Shown here one piece after another: positions 35,859 to 44,022 of a DNA stretch of 63,589 bases. The notes beneath the pieces are model-generated. The model saw only the letters and a list, made by a program, of their open reading frames with translations. It did not search any database and had not been told where the DNA came from. How positions within the stretch are numbered: position 1 is the stretch's first letter; each line of letters opens with the position of its first letter. A program made the position numbers and the translations under genes. This DNA is from Suilimivivens sp964402925 (GTDB lineage: Bacteria > Bacillota > Clostridia > Lachnospirales > Lachnospiraceae), in NCBI GenBank assembly GCA_964402925.1, contig CAYOED010000010.1, forward strand, positions 1-63,589, written 5' to 3'.

Positions 35859-36092
35859 ATGTATAATTTAACAGAACCATTTGTAATGCCAGAGAAAATT
35901 TTGTTAAGAACGCAACAGGGAAATGTGACTGCTGTAGGTTCTTGCCACATGGCAGTACCTCAGTCGGAAGAAATGGAGAGGACTGCAATTGGCTCCTGCC
36001 ATATGGCAATACCGCAATCAGATAATAATGACTTCATAAGAAGACAATACAGAGGGACCTCGATGCATAGGGAAGTCGTAGTCCTTGGTTAG
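35859..36092 (+). CDS. putative RiPP precursor with two GSCHMAxPQS cores
   Basis: A 77-residue peptide with an excellent AAGGAGGTG site (35845-35853). A leader of about 23 residues precedes two 13-residue units, TAVGSCHMAVPQS (24-36) and TAIGSCHMAIPQS (42-54), repeating every 18 residues; a basic follower ends REVVVLG. Eleven of 13 unit positions are identical and two are V/I. At DNA level, seven of the eleven identical residues use different synonymous codons, so the peptide, not the DNA, is being conserved. One Cys and one His occur per unit. It directly follows the SPASM maturase, so the Cys or neighbouring residues are probably modified. I do not recognise this precursor family. Confidence 0.75.
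   Translation: MYNLTEPFVMPEKILLRTQQGNVTAVGSCHMAVPQSEEMERTAIGSCHMAIPQSDNNDFIRRQYRGTSMHREVVVLG
35928..36020 (+). repeat. duplicated 13-codon core within the precursor
   Basis: Two copies 54 bases apart encode TA(V/I)GSCHMA(V/I)PQS with many silent differences, implying an old duplication kept by selection on the peptide. Confidence 0.8.
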
Positions 36093-36099
36093 AAAGAAC

Positions 36100-36137
36100 A
36101 GGGGAAGCAATGATCCGTATGAATCATTGTATCCCCT
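36100..36137 (+). terminator. hairpin terminator after the RiPP precursor
   Basis: AGGGG..GCAATGAT pairs with ATCATTG..CCCCT around a short loop, 7 bases after the precursor stop. A weak AAATTT follows rather than a full T-run. It probably ends or attenuates the maturase-precursor transcript. Confidence 0.55.
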
Positions 36138-36406
36138 AAATTTCCTCAAAATGGATTCTTTGAGTAATCTTTTAATGCATTTCTATACATCGCATAATCA
36201 ACCATACTTACATTCTCCCTGTTTCACGGCAATATTATGTATACATTGGTCATCCGATAAATACCCATTAAAATTTTTGTATCTGTTCAGAAAAATCTTG
36301 AGACTTTTAAGAAGGTGTTGTCAAATCCAGATATCTTGCGGTAATAAAGTATAAACATAATTTTCTCCGGAAACAATAGGTGCATTATATCGGAACTTAC
36401 ACCCAT

Positions 36407-36434
36407 TTGCAAGACATCCAGATAAATGTAAAAT
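36407..36434 (+). promoter_or_regulatory. candidate promoter of the methyltransferase-like gene
   Basis: TTGCAA (36407-36412) and TAAAAT (36429-36434) with a 16-base spacer, about 35 bases before ATG 36469. If used, the methyltransferase is expressed separately from the maturase-precursor unit. Confidence 0.4.
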
Positions 36435-36468
36435 TGTAATGATACAGATATACTAAGGAGGATGTCGC

Positions 36469-37473
36469 ATGCAAACCATAAATTCTGCCCTAGAAGCATA
36501 TATTTTTAATCGCCTGAATGCCGTTTATGCACCGGACGCTATTGCTGCAAAAAACAATTTAAACAACGATACCGATAAAAACAGAAACTACTTGGGGACG
36601 TATTTTCCCAGAACTTTTGTAGAATCCTACAACATATACTATCGGCTGTTTCAAAATCAGGCAATATACAACTGCTACCGCCCAAAAGAGTTGATCAGTA
36701 TACTCATTATCGGTTCGGGAACTGGTGGGGATTTACTGGGGCTTCTCCAAGTTTTAAATGAATGCTTTCATTCCAAAGAGATCAATATTTATTCCTTTGA
36801 TGGAAACCAGGATGCCTTAAATATACAGAAACAATTGATTCGGGATTTTTATCAATTTATGCCTAATAGAAATAATCGTATTACGGTATATACTTACCCT
36901 GTACAGTTTTCCTGTGTAAATGATGTTGCGGAAAGCCTGCGCATAAACAATATCCCTTTCATAGATATCATGCAGTCTTTTAAAATGTGTAATGAGCTGT
37001 ACAATCAATCAAATGACAAACAGGTATTTTATCAGCTGACTGTCCTGGCAGAACAATATTTATTTCCTAATGGCATATTTGTGCTGGAGGATGTAACAAA
37101 TCGGAACGATGATCAGAGATTCAATTCCGTTGTAATGTCCGAACAGGTCAGAAATTATTTCAGACAAAATCCCCATTCAAACTTGAGATATATTATTCCG
37201 GTCTGCTGCGGAAAATGGTATAATAGATGCACCTGGAGTCATTGTCTCTCCATTGTTGAGTATAGAATATTCCACCGATACGCGCCTGGCGAGAAATCAA
37301 AGGTCGCTTACAAGGTGATGATCAAACAGCCATTAGGGCAGCTGCTATATGACTCCATAGAGACTAAGGACGCCTATCTGCTTGCACCCAGAACTTATTG
37401 TACAAAGGATGATTACTTGTACAACCAAGACTTTCCGCCCTGCAGAAATGTTGCAGACCCTTACAAACTATAA
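36469..37473 (+). CDS. SAM-dependent methyltransferase-like protein
   Basis: A 334-residue protein with a class I methyltransferase motif I (LIIGSGTGGDLLG, glycines from about residue 82), then IYSFDGN as the acidic strand-2 motif and FVLEDVTN later in the fold. A Cys-rich stretch (VCCGKWYNRCTWSHC, about 243-257) could bind metal. AAGGAGG at 36455-36461 and a leader resembling that of the RiPP precursor (TAAGGAGG-N7-ATG) set the start. Its position suggests it could modify the peptide product, but nothing in the sequence names its substrate. Confidence 0.6.
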   Translation: MQTINSALEAYIFNRLNAVYAPDAIAAKNNLNNDTDKNRNYLGTYFPRTFVESYNIYYRLFQNQAIYNCYRPKELISILIIGSGTGGDLLGLLQVLNECFHSKEINIYSFDGNQDALNIQKQLIRDFYQFMPNRNNRITVYTYPVQFSCVNDVAESLRINNIPFIDIMQSFKMCNELYNQSNDKQVFYQLTVLAEQYLFPNGIFVLEDVTNRNDDQRFNSVVMSEQVRNYFRQNPHSNLRYIIPVCCGKWYNRCTWSHCLSIVEYRIFHRYAPGEKSKVAYKVMIKQPLGQLLYDSIETKDAYLLAPRTYCTKDDYLYNQDFPPCRNVADPYKL

Positions 37474-37481
37474 ACACAACC

Positions 37482-37504
37482 GCTGACTTGCTTGACAAGT
37501 CAGC
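37482..37504. terminator. 9-bp hairpin between methyltransferase and DUF1848 genes
   Basis: GCTGACTTG (37482-37490) pairs perfectly with CAAGTCAGC (37496-37504). There is no T-run, so termination is uncertain; it may modulate expression of the downstream gene. Confidence 0.4.
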
Positions 37505-37529
37505 TTATTGTAAAGAAATGAGGTAACAC

Positions 37530-38486
37530 ATGATCGTAAGCGCCAGCAGGCGGACAGATATTCCCGCCTTTTATTCTGAATGGTTCTTTAACCGCCTTGA
37601 TGCCGGATATCTGTACGCTGTCAATCCTATGAACCGCAAGCAAGTGAGCAAAATCATATTAAACTCAAAGACCGTGGACTGCTTTGTCTTCTGGACCAAA
37701 AATCCCCGGCCTATGATGGAAAAACTTCCCATTTTGGATCAAAAGGGATTTCCCTATTATTTTCAGTATACACTTACCCCATATGATAAGGATATTGAAC
37801 CCTGTTTTCCTGACAAAAATCAGTTGGTTAAAACCTTTCGGGAATTATCCGGCAGAATCGGACGGAACAAGGTGATATGGCGCTACGATCCCATTTTATT
37901 GTCCGATCGGTACACCGTGGAATATCATTGTGAATGGTTTGAAAAATTATGTAACAGCCTGCACGATTACACCAATTTATGTGTCATCAGCTTTTTAGAT
38001 CTGTATGATAAAACCAAACGAAATACAAGGGAGCTCCACTTACGGGAAATCAGCAAGGAAGATATGCTGCAAATTGGAGAGCATTTTTCAAAAATAGCGG
38101 AAAAATACCATTTAAGAGTAGAGACCTGCTCTGAGGAAATTGATTTGTCGCAATACGGCATTAAAAAGGGGAAGTGCATCGACGACCGCATCATTTCCCA
38201 AATCATCGGAAAGCCTGTTAATGTTAAAAAGGATGATACCCAGCGGGAGGTATGCGGCTGCGTCAAGAGCGTTGACATTGGTCAATACAATACCTGTCAG
38301 CATTACTGCGCATACTGCTATGCCAACTATAGCTATGGCAAGGTGAAAGAAAACTGCCAAAAGCATAATACACACTCAGAGATACTTGTGGGAAAATTGA
38401 TTGGAGATGAAAAGATTACTACCAGAGAGATGAAATCCATCATTACGGATGAAGAGTATGCACAGATTGAGTTGCCCTTTCGATAG
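37530..38486 (+). CDS. DUF1848 radical-SAM-like protein
   Basis: A 318-residue DUF1848 protein (PF08902) with the family start IVSASRRTDIPAFYSEWF, FWTKNPRPM and YQYTLTPYDKDIEP. The C-terminal cysteine cluster (CGCVKSVDIG, then TCQHYCAYCYANYS) is the family's probable iron-sulfur site. DUF1848 proteins are annotated as distant relatives of radical SAM DNA-repair photolyases; their function is not established. GAGGT lies upstream of ATG 37530. It may be unrelated to the RiPP genes, since the family is widespread in Clostridia. Confidence 0.85.
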   Translation: MIVSASRRTDIPAFYSEWFFNRLDAGYLYAVNPMNRKQVSKIILNSKTVDCFVFWTKNPRPMMEKLPILDQKGFPYYFQYTLTPYDKDIEPCFPDKNQLVKTFRELSGRIGRNKVIWRYDPILLSDRYTVEYHCEWFEKLCNSLHDYTNLCVISFLDLYDKTKRNTRELHLREISKEDMLQIGEHFSKIAEKYHLRVETCSEEIDLSQYGIKKGKCIDDRIISQIIGKPVNVKKDDTQREVCGCVKSVDIGQYNTCQHYCAYCYANYSYGKVKENCQKHNTHSEILVGKLIGDEKITTREMKSIITDEEYAQIELPFR

Positions 38487-38547
38487 TCAAGTCTGTATCA
38501 AAAACCAGCCCGGATTGCTCAGCAGTTGACACGAGGTAATGATCTAA

Positions 38548-38682
38548 TTATGTGCATTTGTGCCGTATGGTTCCGCTCTTTTAGAGAACGGCGGCTTTGC
38601 TAAGGGGGCAGGCGTACAATTACCTGATAGTGTTACGAATCAAGGCAATCCAACCAATAAGGCTGAAGATGAATTAGAATAA
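38548..38682 (+). pseudogene. C-terminal remnant of an unknown gene
   Basis: A frame without a start codon reads protein-like to its stop (VPYGSALLENGGFAKGAGVQ, ending in an acidic KAEDELE). The family is not recognised. It is probably the tail of a lost gene. Confidence 0.35.
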
Positions 38683-38842
38683 ATAATGTTCCCATCTGCT
38701 TATGAGACGTAAGAAACATAATCTGAATTTTGTTTGACACAGATACTCTTTATTGGTAAAATTTTAATATCTTAGTTATGAGGATACAAAAGAGAAATTG
38801 CACATATAAATAATAGAACAGAGAAAAGTATGAGGCGATAAA

Positions 38843-38932
38843 ATGTACATCTATATCGAAATAGAAGACTTAGTTGCAAACGCATTGATAGAATTAGTTG
38901 AAAAAAAGGGCATCAAGAAATTTTTTGATTGA
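38843..38932 (+). CDS. 29-residue small ORF
   Basis: ATG 38843 follows GAGGCG. The peptide (MYIYIEIEDLVANALIELVE, then a lysine-rich end) is amphipathic. A strong terminator lies downstream at 39094. It could be a small regulatory or toxin-like peptide, but evidence is thin. Confidence 0.25.
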   Translation: MYIYIEIEDLVANALIELVEKKGIKKFFD

Positions 38933-39093
38933 AAATTGAAAAGCTATTGATATGCATATTGAGTTGTGATATAATTTTTAAGCTACTTCGGTGTATATAA
39001 TTGAATGGAGAGACAACTTTGATGTTAGGGCTCGGAGTTGCGGGATACAAATGATGAGACAGCTTACAATCATGAAAATGTTTTTGGACGAAT

Positions 39094-39130
39094 AAAAGCG
39101 AAGAGGCGAAGAGGTCTTTTTGCTTTTTTA
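39094..39130 (+). terminator. intrinsic terminator
   Basis: AAAAGCGAAGAG (39094-39105) pairs, with G:U pairs, with CTTTTTGCTTTT (39116-39127), ending in a T-run. It separates the remnant region from the next operon. Confidence 0.65.
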
Positions 39131-39228
39131 TTATGAATAATATGGGAAATTGGTTAAAGACGGTATTTTAACCTAATATTTGATATTTAAAATAATCGAA
39201 ATATGTATATAAATAGTTATAAGGAGAT

Positions 39229-40077
39229 GTGGGTAGAAAACCATCCGTACAGATACAAATGACAGATCAAGAACTTAATGAAATTATTGCGGGTCTCAAT
39301 CGAACACAACGTGAAGCTTTGGAAAAGTATTTGGAATATCAGACGTATCAGGATAATGATGATGTTGAGATTACTTCCATAAAAAAAGAGACCTATGATT
39401 TATACAAAAATACAATTTCAGGCTTAATAGCAAAAGTTGAAGTATATGCACATGATTTGCCCATGCCTATATATAGTATAACTGATAATATTGTTCGTAT
39501 GCACTCACTTGTAGCACAAATTGAACAAAAAGACTTCGCACTAAAAGGGTATAAACAAATAATACATTATGAAAATTTTTTTATTAATATATTATATCTC
39601 ATGTTGACGAAGTTGTATGTGATGCAAATAAAAACTTATATAAAAGTATTGACGAGATTCAATCATAAGGGTGTTTTGATAAATGATACTCCAGTTTTAT
39701 GTGAGGTGGAAAAGCAATTAAAAAAAATTTCCGGTTTGGTGAATCAAGGAAAGAAAAATTTCAAAACTATTTATTCTATTAATTGGGTTCAAATAGAAAT
39801 GTTTATAAGTAATGTACCTCCTTTTATCGAGAGGTTTATTGACAGAGAGGTAGTTATTATGAATGAGGAAAGTCAATTAATTTCTGAACTATCATCTGCC
39901 TTTAGCGCTGCTCAATATGCTATAAATTTATGTGAAACGAACTTTCCGAATATTGTCAACAATGGATATAATGAAAGTTTGTTTAAGCGCTTCTGTAATG
40001 TTATGCCGATGCTTATCTCATTTCTTCTGGCTTTATATGGAGTTTTTACTATTTGCTATAAATTATTGGGGGCATAA
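39229..40077 (+). CDS. unrecognised protein with C-terminal membrane anchor
   Basis: A 282-residue helical protein. The start is GTG 39229 after AAGGAG, although that site is only 2 bases away; ATG 39259 is the alternative. The N-terminus carries an MTDQELNEIIAGLNRTQREAL helix pair, which could bind DNA or protein. A single C-terminal membrane helix (about 258-280, MLISFLLALYGVFTICY) would anchor it. No family is recognised. It heads a three-gene operon (2-base gap to the next gene) whose third member is also a C-terminally anchored helical protein. Confidence 0.65.
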   Translation: MGRKPSVQIQMTDQELNEIIAGLNRTQREALEKYLEYQTYQDNDDVEITSIKKETYDLYKNTISGLIAKVEVYAHDLPMPIYSITDNIVRMHSLVAQIEQKDFALKGYKQIIHYENFFINILYLMLTKLYVMQIKTYIKVLTRFNHKGVLINDTPVLCEVEKQLKKISGLVNQGKKNFKTIYSINWVQIEMFISNVPPFIERFIDREVVIMNEESQLISELSSAFSAAQYAINLCETNFPNIVNNGYNESLFKRFCNVMPMLISFLLALYGVFTICYKLLGA

Positions 40078-40079
40078 AT

Positions 40080-40262
40080 ATGGGTTTGTTTAAAAGAAAC
40101 AAGAAAAAAAAGGTTGTAAATAGTGATTTTAATACCAGTGTTTTAAAGGAACATGCTGTGCCGACAACCATATATTCTCGTAATGACGCAGTTGGATTTT
40201 CTGTAAAAGAACGAGGTACAATCTTTGGAAATTTGAAGAGAGGAAAGCCTTTTAAGCTTTAG
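40080..40262 (+). CDS. 60-residue basic protein
   Basis: A short Lys/Arg-rich protein (GLFKRNKKKKVVN at the start, GKPFKL at the end), starting two bases after the previous stop. The tight packing between two membrane-anchored helical proteins supports a real gene. Function unknown. Confidence 0.5.
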   Translation: MGLFKRNKKKKVVNSDFNTSVLKEHAVPTTIYSRNDAVGFSVKERGTIFGNLKRGKPFKL

Positions 40263-40276
40263 GGAGATTGCTTAAT

Positions 40277-40933
40277 ATGCGTCAAAATGTAGAACGTTTC
40301 AGACAGTTAGAGGAGTTTCTTATTAATTCCTATAGTCCTGATATTATTAATTGTGAGCCAAAAACTGAAAAAGGGTTACTTTCAATTTATCAGACACATA
40401 CAGTTCCTCTATATGAATATATATGTTGTATGTATTCTTTTGCTTTTCCTATTAGTAATGAGATAAGAGCTATGTTAGGACATTTGTCTGAATATAGATC
40501 ATCGGAAATAAATAATAGGGAAGAGTTACATAATGTTTATGGACACTTTAGAAGGGCAAATTTAGATGCGCTAAAGATAATATGCGATGAATTAGACAGA
40601 AGTTTGCTGATAATACTTCAAAAACAGTATACTTATGATTACAGAAATATGTATGAAAAATACTTAAAAGAATATAGTAAAATGTATTTTGCAGCAAAGA
40701 ATTCCTATCTTGAGGCCCAAGAGAAGGAATGTGTTGGAAGCGATAGAAATACGCATAATATCTTTGAATTTTACCATTTGGCAACTAAGCAATATATATT
40801 ATTAAAACAGTTCTACGAAAAGTATAAAAAGGAAACTAAGAAAATAAAGCGGATAACAAATATTAAAAAAGGTATTTGCTGGTGCTGTTCAGCTTTTGGA
40901 ATTGTTGTGGCAATTTTGCAAATATTAATTTGA
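40277..40933 (+). CDS. unrecognised helical protein with C-terminal membrane anchor
   Basis: A 218-residue, mostly helical protein with a C-terminal membrane helix (about 197-216, CWCCSAFGIVVAILQIL). ATG 40277 is spaced 10 bases from AGGGAG; TTG 40268 would be too close. It resembles the first gene of the operon in layout (helical cytoplasmic body, C-terminal anchor), not in recognisable sequence. A terminator follows at 40965. Confidence 0.65.
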   Translation: MRQNVERFRQLEEFLINSYSPDIINCEPKTEKGLLSIYQTHTVPLYEYICCMYSFAFPISNEIRAMLGHLSEYRSSEINNREELHNVYGHFRRANLDALKIICDELDRSLLIILQKQYTYDYRNMYEKYLKEYSKMYFAAKNSYLEAQEKECVGSDRNTHNIFEFYHLATKQYILLKQFYEKYKKETKKIKRITNIKKGICWCCSAFGIVVAILQILI

Positions 40934-40964
40934 TATCAAGAAAAGTATAATATTATAAGTTATA

Positions 40965-41000
40965 GGCTATAACAGTAATATCGACGGTTATAGTCTTTTT
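40965..41000 (+). terminator. intrinsic terminator of the three-gene operon
   Basis: GGCTATAAC pairs with GTTATAGTC (one G:U), followed by TTTTT at 40996-41000. Confidence 0.75.
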
Positions 41001-41024
41001 ATCTAAATATATAGTATATGATAT

Positions 41025-41225
41025 CTGTTTGTTCTGAAACTGTATACTAGCTTAAAGACCGGCCAGAAGGGATTCGGGGGTTTCAACTGTAAGCGTTCCA
41101 GTAAGGGAAGAAGTCTGGAAGCAATACTTGAAGACATAAAAAGTGCCGACACCCGGGGTATCACCGAAAGGGAAAACGCTGAGGATTCCGAGAAGATATA
41201 TAATATAAAGGGGGATATTACATAA
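41025..41225 (+). pseudogene. tail of a broken ORF before the phosphoribosyltransferase-like gene
   Basis: An open frame of about 66 codons without ATG, GTG or a ribosome site reads TGQKGFGGFNC, then SLEAILEDIKSADTRGITER and stops at 41223-41225, two bases before the next ATG. The composition is protein-like; family not recognised. It is probably the end of a truncated gene. Confidence 0.35.
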
Positions 41226-41226
41226 G

Positions 41227-41826
41227 ATGAGTATAGTAAGCGAGTTAATTGGTATTGCGGGCGCTGCAGTTGGGGTATGGGGCGTGATTCTGACCATAAA
41301 TAGTAATAGAAAAAATAAAAAGCTGAAGGCGGTTACATGGTCAGATATACACTCAGCTACAAAATTTTTCTGGAAAAATCTAAAAAAGCAAAATTTTAAG
41401 CCGGATTTCATTATTTCGCCGGGACCTAAAGGGGGAATCATTGCCCAGTTAATTGAGGATTTTTATGACGATGAAATACCTATTCTTTCTGGCTTTTTGG
41501 AAAGAAAAAAACCGAAAAGTATTAATGTTGAAAATGACTTGATAATATCGACGTCAAAATGGAATGTACATATGCCGATTTCATTGAACACATTTGAAAA
41601 GAAAGATGAAATCAAGTTACTTATTGTCGATGATTTTGCAATGTCAGGTGATTTTTTATATTCTTTTAAAGATAAGCTTGTGGAACTCGGATATTTAGAA
41701 GAAAATATTTTTTCTTGTGTTGTGGCTGTGACAAAGGTGGCGCTGGATGCAAATAAGAGACCAAGTTATTATTGGAAGATTGTAGATGACAAAGAGTTTT
41801 ATTTCCCTTGGGGAAAAGCAGAGTAG
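41227..41826 (+). CDS. membrane-anchored phosphoribosyltransferase-like protein
   Basis: A 199-residue protein with an N-terminal membrane helix (about 6-25) and a type I phosphoribosyltransferase-like domain. The PRPP-loop equivalent is LLIVDDFAMSGDFLYSF (about 137-153), matching the VVDDxxxTG pattern with Ser for Thr; IISPGPKGGIIAQLI is the pyrophosphate-loop region. A GGGGGA site lies upstream. The next gene starts 14 bases after its stop. Substrate unknown; such proteins also serve as regulators. Confidence 0.65.
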   Translation: MSIVSELIGIAGAAVGVWGVILTINSNRKNKKLKAVTWSDIHSATKFFWKNLKKQNFKPDFIISPGPKGGIIAQLIEDFYDDEIPILSGFLERKKPKSINVENDLIISTSKWNVHMPISLNTFEKKDEIKLLIVDDFAMSGDFLYSFKDKLVELGYLEENIFSCVVAVTKVALDANKRPSYYWKIVDDKEFYFPWGKAE

Positions 41827-41840
41827 GAGAGACCGTTTCG

Positions 41841-42644
41841 ATGACGATAATGGATAGTTTGTATGATAATACTTTGATTAAGTCTGTTCGTGCATTATTG
41901 AAAAACGTGAATTACAGCGTGTCGCATAGAAAGAGTATTGCTATAAAAGAAAAGAATTATGCTGACTTTGTGACCAATATCGATTTGGATGTCGAGCTGA
42001 TGCTGATGAATGGATTAAGGGACATTGAAGATATTCCATGCCTTACAGAAGAATCGAATCAAAATATAGATGACTGTGATTATTGGGTAATTGATCCGAT
42101 TGACGGCACGACAAATTTGCTTCATAAATATCCAAGTTATTGTATTTCAATTGCAAAAATAAGAAGGGGTATCACAGAATATGGATTTGTTTATAATCTT
42201 GTGAGTAAAGAACTTTTTACCGGTATAAAAGGTCAAGGAGCGTATTTGTTGAATACAAGAAGTGCCAGAGGTAAGGCAATTCATGTATCTGATGTTTACG
42301 AGTTTTCAGGTAGTCTGATTGGATTCGGATGTCCTTATGATAAAACTAAGACGGATAAAATTTTTGAGATTTCGAATAAGATTCTAAAAAATTGTCATGA
42401 TTTGAAGCGGAATGGTCCTGCTTCGCTTGATATTTGTTATGTTGCAAGCGGCAGGATTGATGCATATTATGAACTTGACTTAAAAGAATGGGATTATAAG
42501 GCTGGAAAACTGATCCTTGAAGAAGCTGGAGGAAGGATTACAGATTGGAATGGAGATAGCATCCAGAAAAACACGAATAATGTTGTTGCATCAAATAATA
42601 AAATTCATGAGCAGTTGCTTGATTATCTGGAAAATGCTATTTAA
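41841..42644 (+). CDS. inositol monophosphatase/CysQ-family phosphatase
   Basis: A 267-residue member of the lithium-sensitive phosphatase family (PF00459). Metal-site motifs are EESNQN (Glu of motif A), WVIDPIDGTTN (the DPxDGT core) and WDYKAGKLILEEAGG near the C-terminus (WD..A). It would dephosphorylate inositol phosphate, a sugar phosphate or 3'-phosphoadenosine nucleotides. ATG 41841 is 10 bases after AGGAGA. An earlier in-frame ATG at 41808 overlaps the upstream gene and is unlikely. It is probably co-transcribed with the phosphoribosyltransferase-like gene. Confidence 0.85.
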   Translation: MTIMDSLYDNTLIKSVRALLKNVNYSVSHRKSIAIKEKNYADFVTNIDLDVELMLMNGLRDIEDIPCLTEESNQNIDDCDYWVIDPIDGTTNLLHKYPSYCISIAKIRRGITEYGFVYNLVSKELFTGIKGQGAYLLNTRSARGKAIHVSDVYEFSGSLIGFGCPYDKTKTDKIFEISNKILKNCHDLKRNGPASLDICYVASGRIDAYYELDLKEWDYKAGKLILEEAGGRITDWNGDSIQKNTNNVVASNNKIHEQLLDYLENAI

Positions 42645-42713
42645 ACATAAGCCTGATTTTAGCTTGAAAAGATGAAATAGACAAAGATAAAGTCCGTTTT
42701 ATGGAGACAAAAG

Positions 42714-42851
42714 ATGAATGTTCCAAAAGAAATGCGAGAAACCTATGAGGAAATTTCAAAACTGCTGATTGAGTACAGTGAAAAGTATCCAGAAACCCTA
42801 TGTTATGAAAAAGGTATGATTCCATTTGTACCCGAACATCCTTTTCCATGA
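42714..42851 (+). CDS. 45-residue ORF, possible DUF6398-like fragment
   Basis: Begins NVPKEMRETYEEISKLLIEYSEKY, which resembles the small helical domain often attached to SEC-C proteins (DUF6398 from memory; not checked). It stops at 42849-42851, just before a SEC-C gene. It may be a split-off remnant of such a fusion. Confidence 0.3.
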   Translation: MNVPKEMRETYEEISKLLIEYSEKYPETLCYEKGMIPFVPEHPFP

Positions 42852-42904
42852 TTATTTACAAAGGGGAAGATATACGAAGAATATTAGAAACAGGGGATAA
42901 AACA

Positions 42905-43939
42905 ATGGCAAATTTAAGATTGAAGAAGACGATACTGGAAGTGGTTGATAACCAGCTAAAGGCAAATGATCCTCCGTGCACGAAAGAGACTTATGGAAAA
43001 TTACTGGATGCAGGGTATTCTAAGTCAGAGGCAAAGGATAAAATTGGTGCGGTTGTATTGACCGAAATCTATGATATTTTGAAAGAGGGACACTCTTTCG
43101 ATGAAGAAAAATATAAAAACAGCCTTGAAGAGATGCTGAAACAAAACATTGACTATGAGGACGATAATCATATAACGACAGAATGGGACAAATGGGATGA
43201 TCTGATTCAACAGGGGTATGAGTGCTTTGAAGATCAAAAAGCAATAGAAGGATTACTTTTCTGGAATGACGCGTGGAACATTTTTATATCCATTATGGAA
43301 CAGATTCCGGAAAGAAATACACTTTATGGCCTGATGGAAGATCTTGATTATGCGTATTCAATTGACGGCTGGCTTCAGGATTATGAGATGGAATTGGGAA
43401 ATGCTGGGAAACATGAGGAAAGAATTGCGTTTTGCCAAAAGATATTGGAAATGTTTGATTGGCGGGACGATGATGACAGTTGTTTTCAGTGTGGTATCGG
43501 GGAATCTCTTTTTAGTGAAGGAAAAATTACAGAAGCATATGAACATTATGAAAAATGGCTGGCAGAGGATCCGCAAAACATAAACGGAGTCAATAGCTTT
43601 AGCTGGATTCTTTTTGAGAATGGAGATGTTGAGAGAGCCTATAAAGTTATAAAAAGAGTGACATGGGGCGTTTCATGTTATGCGGATAATTCGATTCTTT
43701 TTTTGCGTGCGAAACATTTAGCTGAGTATGTTGGAAAAAACGATGAGAGTAAATGGTACCAGCAGCAATTGGATAAATTTGAGGAGTCAATCAGGAAATG
43801 GGAGACAGATGAAGATGCAGTTTTTGATGAATTTACGGCGCCAAAACAGATTCCGGTTATAAAAGGGAAGAAAATATATCCGAATGATCCTTGTCCATGC
43901 GGCAGTGGTAAGAAGTATAAGAAATGTTGTGGAAAATAG
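42905..43939 (+). CDS. SEC-C motif protein with TPR-like helices
   Basis: A 344-residue protein ending in a zinc-binding SEC-C motif (PNDPCPCGSGKKYKKCC), as at the end of SecA. The middle (about 150-280) has TPR-like helical pairs (CFEDQKAIEGLLFWNDAW; EGKITEAYEHYEKWLAEDPQN). I prefer ATG 42905, preceded by AGGGGA; an open frame begins at 42848. SEC-C proteins of this kind are common in Firmicutes, with no settled function. Confidence 0.75.
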   Translation: MANLRLKKTILEVVDNQLKANDPPCTKETYGKLLDAGYSKSEAKDKIGAVVLTEIYDILKEGHSFDEEKYKNSLEEMLKQNIDYEDDNHITTEWDKWDDLIQQGYECFEDQKAIEGLLFWNDAWNIFISIMEQIPERNTLYGLMEDLDYAYSIDGWLQDYEMELGNAGKHEERIAFCQKILEMFDWRDDDDSCFQCGIGESLFSEGKITEAYEHYEKWLAEDPQNINGVNSFSWILFENGDVERAYKVIKRVTWGVSCYADNSILFLRAKHLAEYVGKNDESKWYQQQLDKFEESIRKWETDEDAVFDEFTAPKQIPVIKGKKIYPNDPCPCGSGKKYKKCCGK

Positions 43940-44022
43940 ATAAAATTTATGGGTGAAATCCAGCTTTGAAAGTATATCTTAACATGCAATGCATAATATG
44001 CAATAGGAAGGAGCATATAAAT

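Larger units (their letters stand above)
36093..36468. other. 376-base gap between precursor and methyltransferase gene
   Basis: Holds the hairpin at 36100-36137 and the candidate promoter at 36407-36434. No further precursor-like ORF with a GSCHMA unit is seen in either strand. Confidence 0.5.
38487..39228. other. 742-base region with gene remnants
   Basis: Includes an ORF tail (38548-38682), a 29-residue ORF (38843-38932) and a strong terminator (39094-39130). No intact long gene. Confidence 0.5.

Noticed and set aside
35928..36020. The repeated GSCHMA units as a CRISPR-like or DNA-binding repeat
   Set aside because: Only two copies, differing at many silent positions while the peptide is constant, so selection acts on protein, not DNA.
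41052..41441. Minus-strand ORF of 129 codons
   Set aside because: It overlaps the start of the plus-strand phosphoribosyltransferase-like gene and has no ribosome site or motif.
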